From assembly GCA_964035575.1 (NCBI GenBank), contig OZ037893.1, positions 1 through 64,000 of the forward strand: DNA of 64,000 bases, written 5' to 3'. The position numbers were made by a program, and so were the translations under genes. This DNA comes from Rhynchopus sp. YZ270_cl-10 (taxonomy: Eukaryota; Euglenozoa; Diplonemea; Diplonemida; Diplonemidae). Shown piece after piece: positions 21,626-32,141 of the stretch. The stretch's first letter is position 1. Each line of letters starts with the position of its first letter. The notes beneath the pieces were generated by a model. The model was not told the origin of the DNA. It made no database searches and saw nothing but the letters and a program-made list of their open reading frames with translations.

Positions 21626-22642
21626 TCACGACACTAACGAAGCAATGCCATCGCTGCCCTCCTCCAGGACCTCTTCTCCTTCACGCTCTTCCTCTTCCTC
21701 GTCTTCACCTTCCTCCTCTCCCTCCTCCTCCCACTCTGTGGAGGGCGTGCGCTGCCCAGATGATGGGGATGTAAGAGACGGGTGGCGTGGTGAGGACATG
21801 TCGTCGTCACGGGTGCTCCCTGATGTGGAGTACAAGGAGGCGTTGCTGAGAGACGGTGCGGGCACAGGAGCAGGGTGCATGCAACGGCACATGGGCGGGC
21901 TGGAGATGTGACCACGAACAGCGGCGCAGTCAAAGATGGACTCCTTCGCAGGTGTAGAGGTAGGGACGCCACGTGTCTTTGACTTCCTCTTCTCGATGAG
22001 AGTGAAGATGTTCTCGCGGATCGCCTTCGTGCGTGTCTTCTTCTTCAGGTCTTCGCGGATTTCATTGTTTTTCGCCAAAGCCTCGCGCTTGCGTCTCAAT
22101 GTCCTGTACCGCTCATGGGCAGCCTCGACGATGGCTTCCTGCACTGCGTCTTCAATGGCAAGAATCGTTGAGACCTCCTTCTTGAAGATGGCTTCTGGCA
22201 GCACGGCACCTTTCTTTGTCACGAGACAGTTGTCCACGAGGTTGCGGTTCCAGGTACGGCGCTGCCAGTGCGACGCGAGGCACTCGTCGTTGAGACCGTT
22301 GTACTCTGCCCTGCCTGTCTGGGTGTGCACCTCAAACGGTCGTTTCCGGCGTCGTTTTGCCTTCGCCCCGAGACGGCCGATCCTTCCAAAGGTCGGGGTG
22401 TTAACCGTGTCACGGATGACCTCATCGGCCGAGCGAGTAAACTTGTACGACACGTAACGGTCGCCTTGTGAGAGTGCAAGGCGCTGTTTACCCTTGAGCG
22501 TTGTGTCCACAGGTGCGTTTGTCCAGTCACACGAGAAAAGGCCCGGTCTGTGGAAATAGTATGGAGGGGGCTGCTTTCGAGAGCCTTTTCCTGTGGAGAC
22601 TTTGCATTTCGGACCACATACGTCCCGTGTGCTGGTCTGCAT
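21626..22642 (-). CDS. Hypothetical protein, basic middle and acidic C-terminus
   Basis: 338 aa from the first ATG (22642); the frame is open 30 codons further upstream without an ATG. The N-terminal third has aromatic/Pro-rich sequence (PPPYYFHRPG). The middle is strongly basic and probably helical (KAKRRRKRPF, RYRTLRRKREALAKNNE). The last 45 residues are a Glu-rich acidic tract followed by GIASLVS. Basic helix plus acidic tail suggests a nucleic-acid- or microtubule-associated protein, but no family was recognised. It ends 121 bp before the next gene upstream in the cluster begins to stop, typical of tight one-way clusters. Confidence 0.75.
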   Translation of the reverse strand: MQTSTRDVCGPKCKVSTGKGSRKQPPPYYFHRPGLFSCDWTNAPVDTTLKGKQRLALSQGDRYVSYKFTRSADEVIRDTVNTPTFGRIGRLGAKAKRRRKRPFEVHTQTGRAEYNGLNDECLASHWQRRTWNRNLVDNCLVTKKGAVLPEAIFKKEVSTILAIEDAVQEAIVEAAHERYRTLRRKREALAKNNEIREDLKKKTRTKAIRENIFTLIEKRKSKTRGVPTSTPAKESIFDCAAVRGHISSPPMCRCMHPAPVPAPSLSNASLYSTSGSTRDDDMSSPRHPSLTSPSSGQRTPSTEWEEEGEEEGEDEEEEEREGEEVLEEGSDGIASLVS

Positions 22643-22763
22643 TGTGTTCTTCACCCACCACGCATATTTGTGTTTGAATGTACCTGTTTGTGCAATATTC
22701 TTTTGAAATCGGAGTTTGAAAGAAGGCAACAAAGGGTAACAAAGTGGTATTTAATGCACAAGC

Positions 22764-24092
22764 CTAGGCAGTGCGACGAGCTAGTAAGAAATCTTCAATG
22801 TTCTCAGAGATGCAGTTGTCGTGAGACACCACGTTCAAGTTGAGCCCTTCAAATCGCTCCAACACCTCACGGGGCACAGAGTTGCTTGAGACGTCCAAGA
22901 GGACCAGACACGGATGGCTTGCAAGCCCGAGTGGAATGTCTTCTATTTGGTTCCCTGCTGCGTACAACGAACGCAGATGACAGAGACCTGTCGCTCCACC
23001 TGCCACCTCGCAGAGACGGAGGGCGTCTGTGGTCAGCTTGTTAAAGCTCACGTCCAGAGACTTTAGCGACGACAGTACCCGCAGCTCCTCAGGAAGCGCT
23101 TCGAGGCGATTGTTGCGGAGGACGAGCTCCTCAAGCAGCGGTGTCTTGTCGAAGGTGTTCGGCTCGATGGAGCCAACGTCGGCAGAGTCGATGACAAGGC
23201 GCCGCAACGCGTTCAGCACACACGACGACGACAGGTCGAGTCTGTAGAGCAGCGTCTTCCGCAGCGCCACCACCTCGAAGCAGTCGCGTCTAAAGTGTGG
23301 CACATCGCGCACACCGCGGTACGACATGTTGCACACATCCGAGATACCCTCGTTTGCCACCACGTCCTGCTGCATGCCGTGCCACTCCACAACACCACCC
23401 ACAAGTGCGTCCATGACACCGCGACACAGGCGCACAACCTTATCCCGCGCACGGTTCAAAAACGCATAAAAGTGCGAAGGGTTGCCGTCAATGCCGAAGA
23501 ATAGATGTAGCCACAGAAACCCTGGGAGTGTCACCATCATCTCAGGCAGGTCCTCTTCTACCTGCTCTATCTCCTCGTACGGCGCTGCGGTCACAGGCAG
23601 CGTCAACGGCAGTGTCGGCTTTGGCGCTTCGACCACTGGTGCGGGTGCTGTGACCACAGAGAGCGATGCGGCAGAGCCTGCGCGTGCCTTGTCTGTCGCT
23701 GCGAGGCGTGCCCGTGCAGATACGTTTGGTCGGGTGCGTGCTTTGCGACTCTTCAGGTCCGACTTCTTCGACAACAAAGGCGTCCACCCAAGGTGGCTCA
23801 TGACAGCAGACACACGCTCTGCCAGGGTGTGCGTGGGCTTGATAGCACCCTCACGGTACGCGCAGAGCCACAGGCAGGCCTTCTCAACAGCCTCTTCCAC
23901 AACCCATTTGGAAAGCGTATTACGGCTGCCCATAGGCGAACGGCTGGCACGTGGGGAGCCACGCGGGGAACGCATGGAACCACGTGTCGTCGCTATTGAG
24001 ACATACTGCCTCAGCGTCATAGGACACTGCACCGCCACTTTGATGTCGGCAGACTTCTTTTGTTTTGCAGGCGCTCGCTTCGACTGGTGCAT
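22764..24092 (-). CDS. Leucine-rich-repeat protein
   Basis: 442 aa. Basic N-terminus with RSPRGSPRASRSPMGS-type repeats, then a predicted helical domain (about 60-115), an Ala/Pro linker and a central domain containing GFLWLHLFFGIDGNP. The C-terminal leucine-rich repeats (about 290-430) show LEELVLRNNRLEALPEEL, LKSLDVSFNKL and LRSLYAAGNQIEDIPLGL. These fit the 22-23-residue LxxLxLxxN pattern. LRRs bind proteins; the partner is unknown. Many protist LRR proteins with basic tails are cytoskeletal or flagellar, but nothing here proves it. Confidence 0.85.
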   Translation of the reverse strand: MHQSKRAPAKQKKSADIKVAVQCPMTLRQYVSIATTRGSMRSPRGSPRASRSPMGSRNTLSKWVVEEAVEKACLWLCAYREGAIKPTHTLAERVSAVMSHLGWTPLLSKKSDLKSRKARTRPNVSARARLAATDKARAGSAASLSVVTAPAPVVEAPKPTLPLTLPVTAAPYEEIEQVEEDLPEMMVTLPGFLWLHLFFGIDGNPSHFYAFLNRARDKVVRLCRGVMDALVGGVVEWHGMQQDVVANEGISDVCNMSYRGVRDVPHFRRDCFEVVALRKTLLYRLDLSSSCVLNALRRLVIDSADVGSIEPNTFDKTPLLEELVLRNNRLEALPEELRVLSSLKSLDVSFNKLTTDALRLCEVAGGATGLCHLRSLYAAGNQIEDIPLGLASHPCLVLLDVSSNSVPREVLERFEGLNLNVVSHDNCISENIEDFLLARRTA

Positions 24093-24287
24093 TGTTGCAT
24101 TGGGGGATGGGAAGGGGCACGGTGTAAGTCTTGAGGTGGTTTGTCAAAAGTGCCAAAATAAATTGATGTGCAAACAAGATTGTTGATGATGACTATTTCG
24201 AGGCAACCCCACACATGAAAATGCATGGGCTCCTTTGGGGGCGGGGGTCTTAAAGAGAGTCCACGTAAGATCCAACACCGTTAGCCC

Positions 24288-26966
24288 TTAGTACCCCTCT
24301 ACGGGCTGCTGCTTCAGCTGCTCAAGCCATGCGGCAGCCTCGGCACGTTGGCTGATCATCCTCTTGCGCATGGCATCCAACACGAGTGAAGGGTCGTTCC
24401 TGTCTGCGTGGTGCTGTGTGCGAGACCCAAGCGGCCTTCGAGAGAGGGACAGCTTGTACGTACTCGACAGGAAGGCCACGTCGGCAGCAGACAGGCTCAA
24501 GTCTGCAGTTACGTCGGACTGAAGTGTGTTGCGGATCCATGTGTCATGTGCGTTCACCACTTGTTGCTGACGTTGTGTTCGTGCCTTAGTAAGGTTCGTA
24601 GCAGCAACACGGTGCAGTGACTCAGCCGTGTGTGCACGGTGCACACTCTCGGCAACAGGTGCGCCAACCATATGCCCGATAGGACGCTTGCGAGGCTTCG
24701 CCACTCGAGGAAGATTGTGCTTGACTACCACACTGCTGGGCAGGTCGTCCGAGTCCTCTCGCAGGCCAAGGACCTGCTCTATTTCAGCACGCTCGCGCGA
24801 CTTCTGCTTGAGGTACGAGAAGTACTCATCGTCAGAAGACGTCTGCCGATGCCGGTTTGGCGTCTTTGGCGACTGCGCTCGTAGAGACGTGGCCGGCTGG
24901 CCTGACACGGGTCGCCTCCGCATGCTGTCTCTTGACTTTGGCCTGGCCGAGCGCACCGGCCTGGAGCCATAGGCTGCTTGGGTGAAAGACGTGACTGGCG
25001 ACGACACTGAGAGAACCGGATGCCTCCGTGTGAGGACACATGCAGCTGTGCGGGTGGACTTGCGGTGTTCCTCAGGGGTTTCTTCGGCGCCTTGACACCC
25101 GTGTGTCTTCCTGTGTTTGTGGCTGGCCAATGCGTGTCGCAGCGACTCTCGGAACTTCTTTGTCAGTTGGTGTTCCGTGCCCAAATGATCTTGTGACGTC
25201 GACACTGCCAGCCTGTACGTGTCGAGATGCGTCTCATGCATTTTGCAGTGCTCCTGCTCCACAGCAATTGCGTGGTACGTCATTGCCAGAAGGGTTGCAG
25301 GCTCTGCTGCTGCGTTCATGTCCAACTTAGGTGCTGGCGGTACATTCTTCGGAGGTTCGTGTGTTGCCTCGACAGGCCTTACGTCAGTCTCTTCTGCAGG
25401 TGACGACGTGTGTGGAATGCCTGCTGTGCCTTCCTTCGGAGCATCGTACACAGCACGCAGCTCCTCGACAGTTCTGCGAGGCTCGGTAGCGTCACAGGTT
25501 TCTACTCTCTTGCGTGCTTGTTGTTTAAGTCGCTTTTCTTGAACTCGCACCTGAGCCGACCACATGCGCACCCAGGTCTGGACACGTAGGGCAGCAAAGT
25601 GGCTCTGTTGACTGCTATCCTCTTGCGCAAGGCTCACTTTCAAACACCACTCGTTACGCAGTCTGACGGTGTCCGCTTTCCGTTCCTGCATCAGGGCTGC
25701 CGATGTGTCACGTGCGCCAGGATCGGCACGGTGCTCTGCGAAGGGCGAACCCCCAGCCTCCAATTCGTCTGCCACCTGCCGTAGCACAATGTCCAACGCT
25801 AACGCACCTGCGCCTTCCACCTGTAGTGCAGGGAGTAGTTGGTTCCGCTCAGAACCGCCTCGCGCTTTGATGAGAATGGATAGTCCCTTGCGCTTCGCCT
25901 GCACTGCGTCCCAAAGGCGGTCCGCACGCTTCATCTCCTCTGCGTCGAGCGTGGCCAGCAGGTCGCGCTCGCTGGGCCACTCCTCATGCAGCGAGAAGAG
26001 CAGGTCCCAGCAGCGCCCTGCCTGCCACCTCTCACCCTCGCTCAGGTGCGGATACGCCTTTGCGGACTTGAGCCCACTCTTGACGACGTCGTACATCAGA
26101 GCCAGGTGCGGCAGGGCTCGTCCCTTAGGCGACGACGCTGTTGCTTCCGCACGCGGTGCCTGCTTGCCCTGCACCGCCACGCCCTGTGTGTGGATGTCGT
26201 ACCCCGCACCCTCTAGCGTACTGAGGAGGAGCTTGTGGTAGTCACCTCCACCTTTGGCGTTCTTCTCGTACTTGTCGAGGAGGCGGTCGTACTCTGAGTA
26301 GTGCTCTGTCTGCTGCGGGACTGCCTTGTCGACCCTACGCAGGGTGCCCGCTGGGGTGGGTGGTTCTCGTTCGCTCCGTTGCGTCTGTGCCGGTGTGTCT
26401 GTCGTGCGGAGGACAGCACGCACGGCCTGCAGTGCAAGGTACGCATAGCGCAGGGCAAGCTTGTGGAGGCCCAGAGCAGAGTTGATCGCAGACACGTTCA
26501 GCAAGCAGCGTGGTATGTCCTCCAACGAGTCAAGGTGCAGGAAGATCAACGACGCCTTCTCTGCGTAGCGTAGTGCACCAGGCAGGCCCCCGCTGGCACG
26601 CTTGAGGACAGAGAACTGGCTCAGCATGCGTGCGCGGTAGAGCAGACGGCGGCGGTTTGTAGCGACGTGCCGCAGTGGCTTCGCAGTCAGGTTCTCGACA
26701 GCAACAAGAAACTTTGTCGCGTCTGCATGCGACCCATTCTCCAGATGCGCAGACGCAAGAAACAAATTCAGGTGCGCGACATTCAAAAACTTTTCCTCCA
26801 CGATCTCCGATCCGTTCCCATACTCCTGCCGGCACAGCTCCAAGATGCGTAGGTGGAACTCCAGACTCTCGAGGTACTCTCCATTCTCCTCTAACTTGAC
26901 ACACACTTCAGTCACCTCTGCGACCAATTGATCGGTGGACTTCTTCGGTGCATCTGGGAGATGCAT
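24288..26966 (-). CDS. Large TPR-like protein with an IQ-like motif
   Basis: 892 aa. The ATG at 26966 is 7 bases after a pyrimidine tract ending in CCGACAG. The open frame continues upstream through that tract, but that part is Pro-rich translation of the splice signal and is excluded. Residues about 10-230 form helical repeats of TPR type (GALRYAEKASLIFLHLDSLE, HKLALRYAYLALQAV). A second helical block lies near 290-420 and an IQ-like motif (LRVQTWVRMWSAQVRVQEKR) near 500. The C-terminal third is basic and disordered (Arg/Ser/Pro-rich), ending in a conserved-looking helical stretch (DAMRKRMISQRAEAAAWLEQ). Likely a scaffold with calmodulin- or centrin-like partners; exact family not recognised. 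Confidence 0.85.
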   Translation of the reverse strand: MHLPDAPKKSTDQLVAEVTEVCVKLEENGEYLESLEFHLRILELCRQEYGNGSEIVEEKFLNVAHLNLFLASAHLENGSHADATKFLVAVENLTAKPLRHVATNRRRLLYRARMLSQFSVLKRASGGLPGALRYAEKASLIFLHLDSLEDIPRCLLNVSAINSALGLHKLALRYAYLALQAVRAVLRTTDTPAQTQRSEREPPTPAGTLRRVDKAVPQQTEHYSEYDRLLDKYEKNAKGGGDYHKLLLSTLEGAGYDIHTQGVAVQGKQAPRAEATASSPKGRALPHLALMYDVVKSGLKSAKAYPHLSEGERWQAGRCWDLLFSLHEEWPSERDLLATLDAEEMKRADRLWDAVQAKRKGLSILIKARGGSERNQLLPALQVEGAGALALDIVLRQVADELEAGGSPFAEHRADPGARDTSAALMQERKADTVRLRNEWCLKVSLAQEDSSQQSHFAALRVQTWVRMWSAQVRVQEKRLKQQARKRVETCDATEPRRTVEELRAVYDAPKEGTAGIPHTSSPAEETDVRPVEATHEPPKNVPPAPKLDMNAAAEPATLLAMTYHAIAVEQEHCKMHETHLDTYRLAVSTSQDHLGTEHQLTKKFRESLRHALASHKHRKTHGCQGAEETPEEHRKSTRTAACVLTRRHPVLSVSSPVTSFTQAAYGSRPVRSARPKSRDSMRRRPVSGQPATSLRAQSPKTPNRHRQTSSDDEYFSYLKQKSRERAEIEQVLGLREDSDDLPSSVVVKHNLPRVAKPRKRPIGHMVGAPVAESVHRAHTAESLHRVAATNLTKARTQRQQQVVNAHDTWIRNTLQSDVTADLSLSAADVAFLSSTYKLSLSRRPLGSRTQHHADRNDPSLVLDAMRKRMISQRAEAAAWLEQLKQQPVEGY

Positions 26967-27020
26967 TGTACGCCTGTCGGTGGGTGGTGGTGGTGGTGGC
27001 GAGAAGGAAGGAAAAGGAAA
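26967..27020 (-). promoter_or_regulatory. Probable spliced-leader acceptor of the TPR-like gene
   Basis: On the minus strand a C/T-rich tract (CCTTCTCGCCACCACCACC and following) ends in GACAG, AG at 26974-26975, seven bases before the ATG. The ACAG ending matches the 3' ends of the introns in the PP2C gene. Confidence 0.6.
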
Positions 27021-28240
27021 GTACGGTTGATGGGGAGTGGGGGCAAAGGGTTTGCATTGTAAATACACATGGACCATCAACACACGGTGGACGGTCAAGG
27101 CAAATTGTACTGGTCAATGACCAGTACAAAACTAAGTTTTTGTGTCTCCAGCACGCAGAACCTGAGTACATTTCACAGGTTAAACGGTCAAAGAAGTAAA
27201 AAGTGACCTTTACCAGTCCACCGTGCAGGTGGTGACCGCACGATATTATTTTGCAACACAAAAAAAAGACACCCGAAAAGAAAACTTGAAAAGACGAATT
27301 GACCCAGTATTTTTTTTTCGAAACAAAAAGATCGTTAAAGAAAAATAGACAGCTAGATAAACGGAGTTAGGAGGACCAAAAAAAAAAAAAAACGCAAGTG
27401 ATTGCTATCGAGAAAAAAAACGGGGTGTGTTGTGGACATGGGGAGGCTCGATAACCATTTGCTCCATCGCTGTAGAGGCGGGCTCGTGTTCCAGCTCGTT
27501 TTCATCCGAGGAAGCGTCCAAGGAACACAAAATACACAGACGAAAACTCACTCGATCACACCAACCTCACCAACACTACCCATCAAAGCGCCAGGATGCC
27601 ACGGTGGTTTCGAAAAATCGGGGGCGGGGTTTTCCACAGCACACCCCGTTCTTTTTTCTTAGCAGTTTGTTGTTTTCGTTGTTGTTTTCCACACACCTTC
27701 CTTCAACCCCTGTAGGATCAGTTGTTTTTTTCTTTTTTTTGAAAACTGAAAAAACACATTTCCAGGGGGGCGAACGAAGGTTGTGGGGAAAATCATGAAC
27801 TGCAACGCTCAAAAGAACCGCAAGTCGTGTGTGCCGTGCACGACCCGTCGGAAGTGGTAAAAGGTGGAAAGTGAGACGTCAAAATAAAAGTGCGGTTGAT
27901 GCAAAGGCACCTTACACTCCTGGGCCTGCAAGGTTTTGGAACCCAAGATCACAAGAGTGTTGCACCGTGTGATACTCCGCGTCTCAAGACACAGAGCACC
28001 TAGAGGTAATATTGCAGAAGAACACAAAAAACAGCAGAAATAGAAAGCAACAAGGAAAAGAAAACACTGAAAAGGTGGTCACTTCAAGGAACCCAGCCTT
28101 TTCAGAGAAAAAAAGTTCAAACCTCAGCCTCTCGGGTGAGTCACCAAAACAAAGGTAGGACTGACAAAGGGCTGTGAGACATCGGTTTATTATTTGCGGA
28201 CCACGTCTCTCTCTCTCTCTCCCCTTTCCTCAAACACACA
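27021..28240. other. Intergenic spacer between pirin and the TPR-like gene
   Basis: A/T-rich, with several long A or T runs (27310, 27378, 27720-27740). It would hold the 3' UTR of the pirin transcript and the 5' flank of the TPR-like gene. Short frames on both strands lack recognisable domains. No tRNA or other RNA gene seen. Confidence 0.6.
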
Positions 28241-29332
28241 TCAGGCTGCACAGAAGTCTGCGTCGCCACGCTCCTCGCGTGTGCCGTCTGCGTACTTAGC
28301 AAAACGCTTCTGCTTCAAATCGTGGACGACCGAGTCGGATGGCCACGGCCACCCGCCGTACTGCGTTGTGCGGTACCTTTGGATAGCGTCGCTCAGGTCT
28401 GCACGCGTGTTCCCGTAGAAGGGCCCCTGGTGGAAGGTGGGCTCTTGGATCTTGCGTCCCTGAAGGAAGAGCAGCAGTGTGGGCTCTGCGCCTGCCTCAA
28501 GCACAGCCTCTGCCTCTGGGTTGAGGTAGAACCCCGTCTTCGCGTCATAGTGCTTTCCGTTGAGCGTGACACCTGCACCGTCGATCACGAAGAGCGTGCG
28601 CGACACACCCTGTGGGTCCTCCACGTCGCCCACTGAAGGGAAGACGTGTGTTTCGCCTGCGGGCAGCTCAATACGCAGGATCACCACATGGTTGTTCGGG
28701 TCCGCCGCCCATGAGTTCGGTGGTGGCGAGAGGTTGCTCCCATTCGCGATTTGCTCCGGGTCTGCGACAGTCATGACGTGCTCGGCGTCGTTCTTCTTCC
28801 CTTGCAGGACGAGGTCTTCACTCCAGAGCATGGCGAAGTGCGGGGGGACACGCTTCGAGGCTGCGGGGAGGTTGAGCCAGAGCTGCATGAGGTTGAGGGG
28901 GTTGCGCTCGGGGTGCAGCATGGGGAACATCTCGCTGTGCTGCACACCGTCGCCTGCGGTCATCCACTGCACGTCGCCGTTGCCAAAGCGCCCGCCGCAG
29001 CCGAGGCTGTCTGTGTGGTCGACAAGGCCCTTCTTTGCGATGGTGATTGTCTCGAAGCCGTAGTGCGGGTGCTGTGGGAAGCCGGGCACGTCGTCGCCGT
29101 GGTACATGCTCCACCCGCCACGTCTAGAGAAGTCGCTTCCGATGTGGCGCCCCTTCAGCAGAGACTTATCCGCAATGCCACCCGTAGCAGGGTTCCCACC
29201 AGGGTACTCATCGTTGTGGTATGCACAGAAGATGAACGGGTCCTGCGTCTCCCAGATGCCAGGCGACAGAGCAAAGGTGCGCAGCACTGCCTGCGAAATA
29301 ACAGCAACTGTTTTTCCGTGCGGCTGTGTCAT
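28241..29332 (-). CDS. Pirin family protein (bicupin)
   Basis: 363 aa from ATG 29332. The N-terminal cupin carries the pirin metal-site region: FPQHPHYGFETITI with two His, then VDHTDSLG and WMTAGDGVQHSEMFP with a third His and a Glu. Pirins are Fe(II)-binding bicupins that act as nuclear cofactors or quercetin-2,3-dioxygenase-like enzymes. The second cupin contains DGAGVTLNGKHYDAKTG. Compared with typical pirins (about 230-300 aa) it is long at the C-terminus, which ends in a pirin-like FYGNTRADLSDAIQRYRT and GWPWPS segment. No ACAG lies between the nearest T tract and the ATG; the likely leader acceptor is the CACACAG about 55 bases upstream. Confidence 0.93.
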   Translation of the reverse strand: MTQPHGKTVAVISQAVLRTFALSPGIWETQDPFIFCAYHNDEYPGGNPATGGIADKSLLKGRHIGSDFSRRGGWSMYHGDDVPGFPQHPHYGFETITIAKKGLVDHTDSLGCGGRFGNGDVQWMTAGDGVQHSEMFPMLHPERNPLNLMQLWLNLPAASKRVPPHFAMLWSEDLVLQGKKNDAEHVMTVADPEQIANGSNLSPPPNSWAADPNNHVVILRIELPAGETHVFPSVGDVEDPQGVSRTLFVIDGAGVTLNGKHYDAKTGFYLNPEAEAVLEAGAEPTLLLFLQGRKIQEPTFHQGPFYGNTRADLSDAIQRYRTTQYGGWPWPSDSVVHDLKQKRFAKYADGTREERGDADFCAA

Positions 29333-29765
29333 TGTAATATCAAAAAAAAAACAAAAATGAGAAGAGGAAGTGGGGGGAATAGGGGTCTGTGTGTTGGAAT
29401 GATGATGTGGATCGCGGTAGGACTCGTACACACAGTGTCGTTTGCAGAGATAGGAAAATCCAAAGTATTTGCCTTTTTTTTGTTGTTGCGTTGACACTTT
29501 TTATACTTTGAAGAAAACACTGCAGAGAACAGCTTCTCCACATTTTTAGTCAAAAAAAATACACAAACTAAGGTGCAAACGACCGATCTTTCTTGCGCAA
29601 TAATGCGAGGGTAGGTAGGTTTCCAAAGAACGGGTGCAACCAAAAGCATGACACTGCCTACTACTTTGCAGCACTTCTTTATTTTGTTCAGGGTTAGATA
29701 GTGTTGTGTGGGAACTGCACTGGCAGAAGCCACTCGTAACAACAGACTTTTGTCACTCTGTTCAT
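29333..29765. other. Intergenic spacer
   Basis: A/T-rich, includes the pyrimidine-rich 5' flank of the pirin gene (29340-29400 on the minus strand) and presumably the 3' UTR of the upstream gene. No gene seen. Confidence 0.6.
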
Positions 29766-30674
29766 TCAATGCCGCCATTTATTGTCGTGTCCGTCCTCCT
29801 GCTGCGGCTCGAGGAAGCCACGGAACTTGACCTCCCACTTCCCACACTCTGGCGCATCTGCGTCTCTCTCCTCCTCTGTCTCCGGCCGTGGCTCGAAGGA
29901 CCACCTCGCACCGTAGCCCTCTGCGATACGCACCTCGTACGTGGGCTTCCCGTGCGGAAGCATGTGCAGGTTCACCCACGCTGGGTTTGCAAGGATCCTG
30001 CGGAGCACACCAAGGGCGGCTGCTGATTTCGCGTGTTCCTTTCCTTTGAGTTCGCCGCCCCACCAGGACTCATGCCGCACAGTGTGCTTGGCGAGGGCCT
30101 TGCCGCCAACACTGAGTTTGCTTTTCAGGTACAGCACGTTGAAGGAGGCCTCAAGGAGTGCAAGGGGAGGCGGGCAGAGCATGTTCTCCTCCACTGCCGT
30201 GAGCGTGCCTGCGGTGAGGCGCAGGCCCAGCAGGCGGCACACACCTAGCAGGCCGACGGATGTGATGTACTGCTCAAAGGCCTCGGCAAGCATGGTGTCT
30301 TCCCCCGTCTTCTCACCAAGGACCTTCAAAGCAGCACAGAAGCGTGCCGACGCCTCCAACAGCCCACCCTCCACCCGATCACGGATCTCCCGCACATCGT
30401 CCAATAGGTGCATCGTTGTGAACGTCGGAAGCCGACTCGTTTGTAGCTGCCGTGCAAGCTGCACATAGAGCGGCCCTGAGGGCAGCTGCGAGTCGTCTGG
30501 TAGTGTGAACGTGTCGTCACCCGTGTCGTGCTGTGTGCACGGCTCAAAGCTGTATGCGGGTAGCTCCTCGTCAGCGCCCACCAGAAGCGAGCGTGCCACT
30601 TTGCGGGTGCGTGCACTGTGCGACAGACGCACGGTGCAGCACAACGCCTTCTTCAGCGCCTCCTCGCAACACAT
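29766..30674 (-). CDS. Conserved-looking hypothetical protein
   Basis: 302 aa; ATG at 30674 lies 25 bases after a CACCACAG acceptor. Residues about 85-200 are predicted helical and fairly hydrophobic (LLGVCRLLGLRLTAGTLTAV). The C-terminal 90 residues contain short conserved-looking blocks, ANPAWVNLHMLPHGK, YEVRIAEGYGARWSF and FRGFLEPQQEDGH, ending KWRH. Such ordered Gly/Trp/His blocks suggest a folded domain found in other eukaryotes, but I cannot name the family and assign no function. Confidence 0.8.
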   Translation of the reverse strand: MCCEEALKKALCCTVRLSHSARTRKVARSLLVGADEELPAYSFEPCTQHDTGDDTFTLPDDSQLPSGPLYVQLARQLQTSRLPTFTTMHLLDDVREIRDRVEGGLLEASARFCAALKVLGEKTGEDTMLAEAFEQYITSVGLLGVCRLLGLRLTAGTLTAVEENMLCPPPLALLEASFNVLYLKSKLSVGGKALAKHTVRHESWWGGELKGKEHAKSAAALGVLRRILANPAWVNLHMLPHGKPTYEVRIAEGYGARWSFEPRPETEEERDADAPECGKWEVKFRGFLEPQQEDGHDNKWRH

Positions 30675-30725
30675 TGTCTTCTAGTAATCAGAGACGTCGC
30701 TGTGGTGAGGGGGATATTGTGAGTG
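30675..30725 (-). promoter_or_regulatory. Probable spliced-leader acceptor
   Basis: Minus strand: ATATCCCCCTCACCACAG, with AG at 30700-30701, then a 25-base leader to the ATG of the 302-aa protein. Confidence 0.6.
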
Positions 30726-32141
30726 AAGTGTGACTGATATTTTGATGGAATCAAAGGTATTTTGCGAGTGCAATAATTCCAAAAAACAACGGACAACAAA
30801 ATCAAGAAAACTTGATGTGCAATAATCCGACGCGACATCCTGCTACGTAACTCCCGACACGTCCCCAGTGACAACAGAAGACACTTTCTGAAGCTTGGTG
30901 CTATGGGATTCGCGACAAACGCAAGAGCTGCCCAATGACAACCTGGCGGGCTGGAGAGAAGACCAGAGCAAAATAGACTGTGAAAACGAAAAATGGGGAA
31001 AGTGTGTGGGGCTGTGTTTTGCGGTACACTACATTTTCTTAGAGAGGAAAAAGGGGTGGGAGGGGATGTTCGCAAAAAATTGCAAATTAAAAGAAAAAAA
31101 GTGAAGATGGCTGATGCATGAAAACGAGTTGAGGGTGGCACAACCAGGTGGACACAGATTTCAGGTTTCAAAAAAAGGGGAACGGTTTTTAAAATGTATG
31201 AAAAATACTTGATTCGTTGGCCTCTAAAAGCCGTAGAACAAACAAAACGAGAAAAAACGTTGGTAAGATGAACCCAAGCCTCATTGTGCTTAGTCACCTT
31301 GATCACATTCAAAAATAAAGTGAAGTTGAAAGTGCAAAACACCGTCGTTATCGAACCCCGGAGTGTTGCGCTTGGGAGTTGCTGCTACAGGAAATCTGTC
31401 AGCAAAAAAAAAAACAAAAAAAAGCTTGAAAAATAATCTTATGAACGCACCTCTCGTGCACACACCTGTAAACTGGTTCAACAAAACTGAACGCCGACGC
31501 GAAGCGAAGTAGCTAATAGTGTTACACCTCTGCGGATGCAGCACTTAAACTAAACTGTGTGGCAACGGTTTCTGGCACCAACTCTTTGGAGAGCGTGTTA
31601 GGAACACTTGGTGGGGGACAAAATATCTAGAATAAAAGTGACAAAGGGAAGAGGGAAGAGGGGTTAATAAGTACAAAAAAGTAGAGGGGGAAAAACAACA
31701 CAAAAAAATGGAACGAATTGCGAAAAGAAAAAAAAAGCTGGGAAAGAAGATTGCGCTCAAATGGAAGCTCTTGATGCAGTCACCTCTGATTGACGCACGA
31801 AGTGTCAGCCTCAGATGAAAGCACAAAAACACAACCAGCGCTCACATCTTTCAAAAAAAGAGAACAAAGATGCGAGTCTCACACAATCTTTTTCAAATAA
31901 CACAGTGGTTCTAGGCGCACCAGAGGGGGTGCGGGCACCAGGAAACAACGGGGTCGGGGTTGGGAATGGGAAGAGGAGACAGAAAAAGGGGAATTAGAAT
32001 ACAAAAAAAAAATCAAGAAAAGGTGTGGCACTTGCCCCAATAGCAAAGCTTTCCTTTTGAATTGACGTCACTAAAACAGACGTCTACGATAAGTACGGCT
32101 GTTTTGTTGTTGTCATGTCCTCTCCTCACCATTTGGCCTAT
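30726..32141. other. Long intergenic spacer with one hairpin motif
   Basis: A/T-rich, many homopolymer runs. It contains one copy of the dispersed AAGATGAACC-plus-hairpin motif (31264-31299). A 229-codon minus-strand frame here lacks compositional or domain support and is treated as spurious. Nothing else recognised. Confidence 0.6.
31264..31299 (-). repeat. Dispersed hairpin motif, copy 1
   Basis: Minus strand reads GTGACTAAGC, a 5-6-base variable loop, GAGGCTTGGGTTCATCTTA. GCTTAG/CTAAGC arms can pair, imperfectly in this copy. Other copies: 49878-49913 and 50529-50557. Confidence 0.65.

Noticed and set aside
22545-22620. Possible GTATGT...CCACAG intron of 74 nt in the unknown basic/acidic protein gene
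   Set aside because: Removal would require an upstream frame that meets TGA four codons after its ATG; the unspliced frame is continuous.
30653-31342. 229-codon minus-strand frame upstream of the 302-aa protein
   Set aside because: Low-complexity translation of A/T- and pyrimidine-rich spacer, covering the leader acceptor of the downstream gene; starts without ATG support.
31330-31365. tRNA B-box-like GGGTTCGATAAC on the minus strand
   Set aside because: No A box, acceptor stem or cloverleaf around it.
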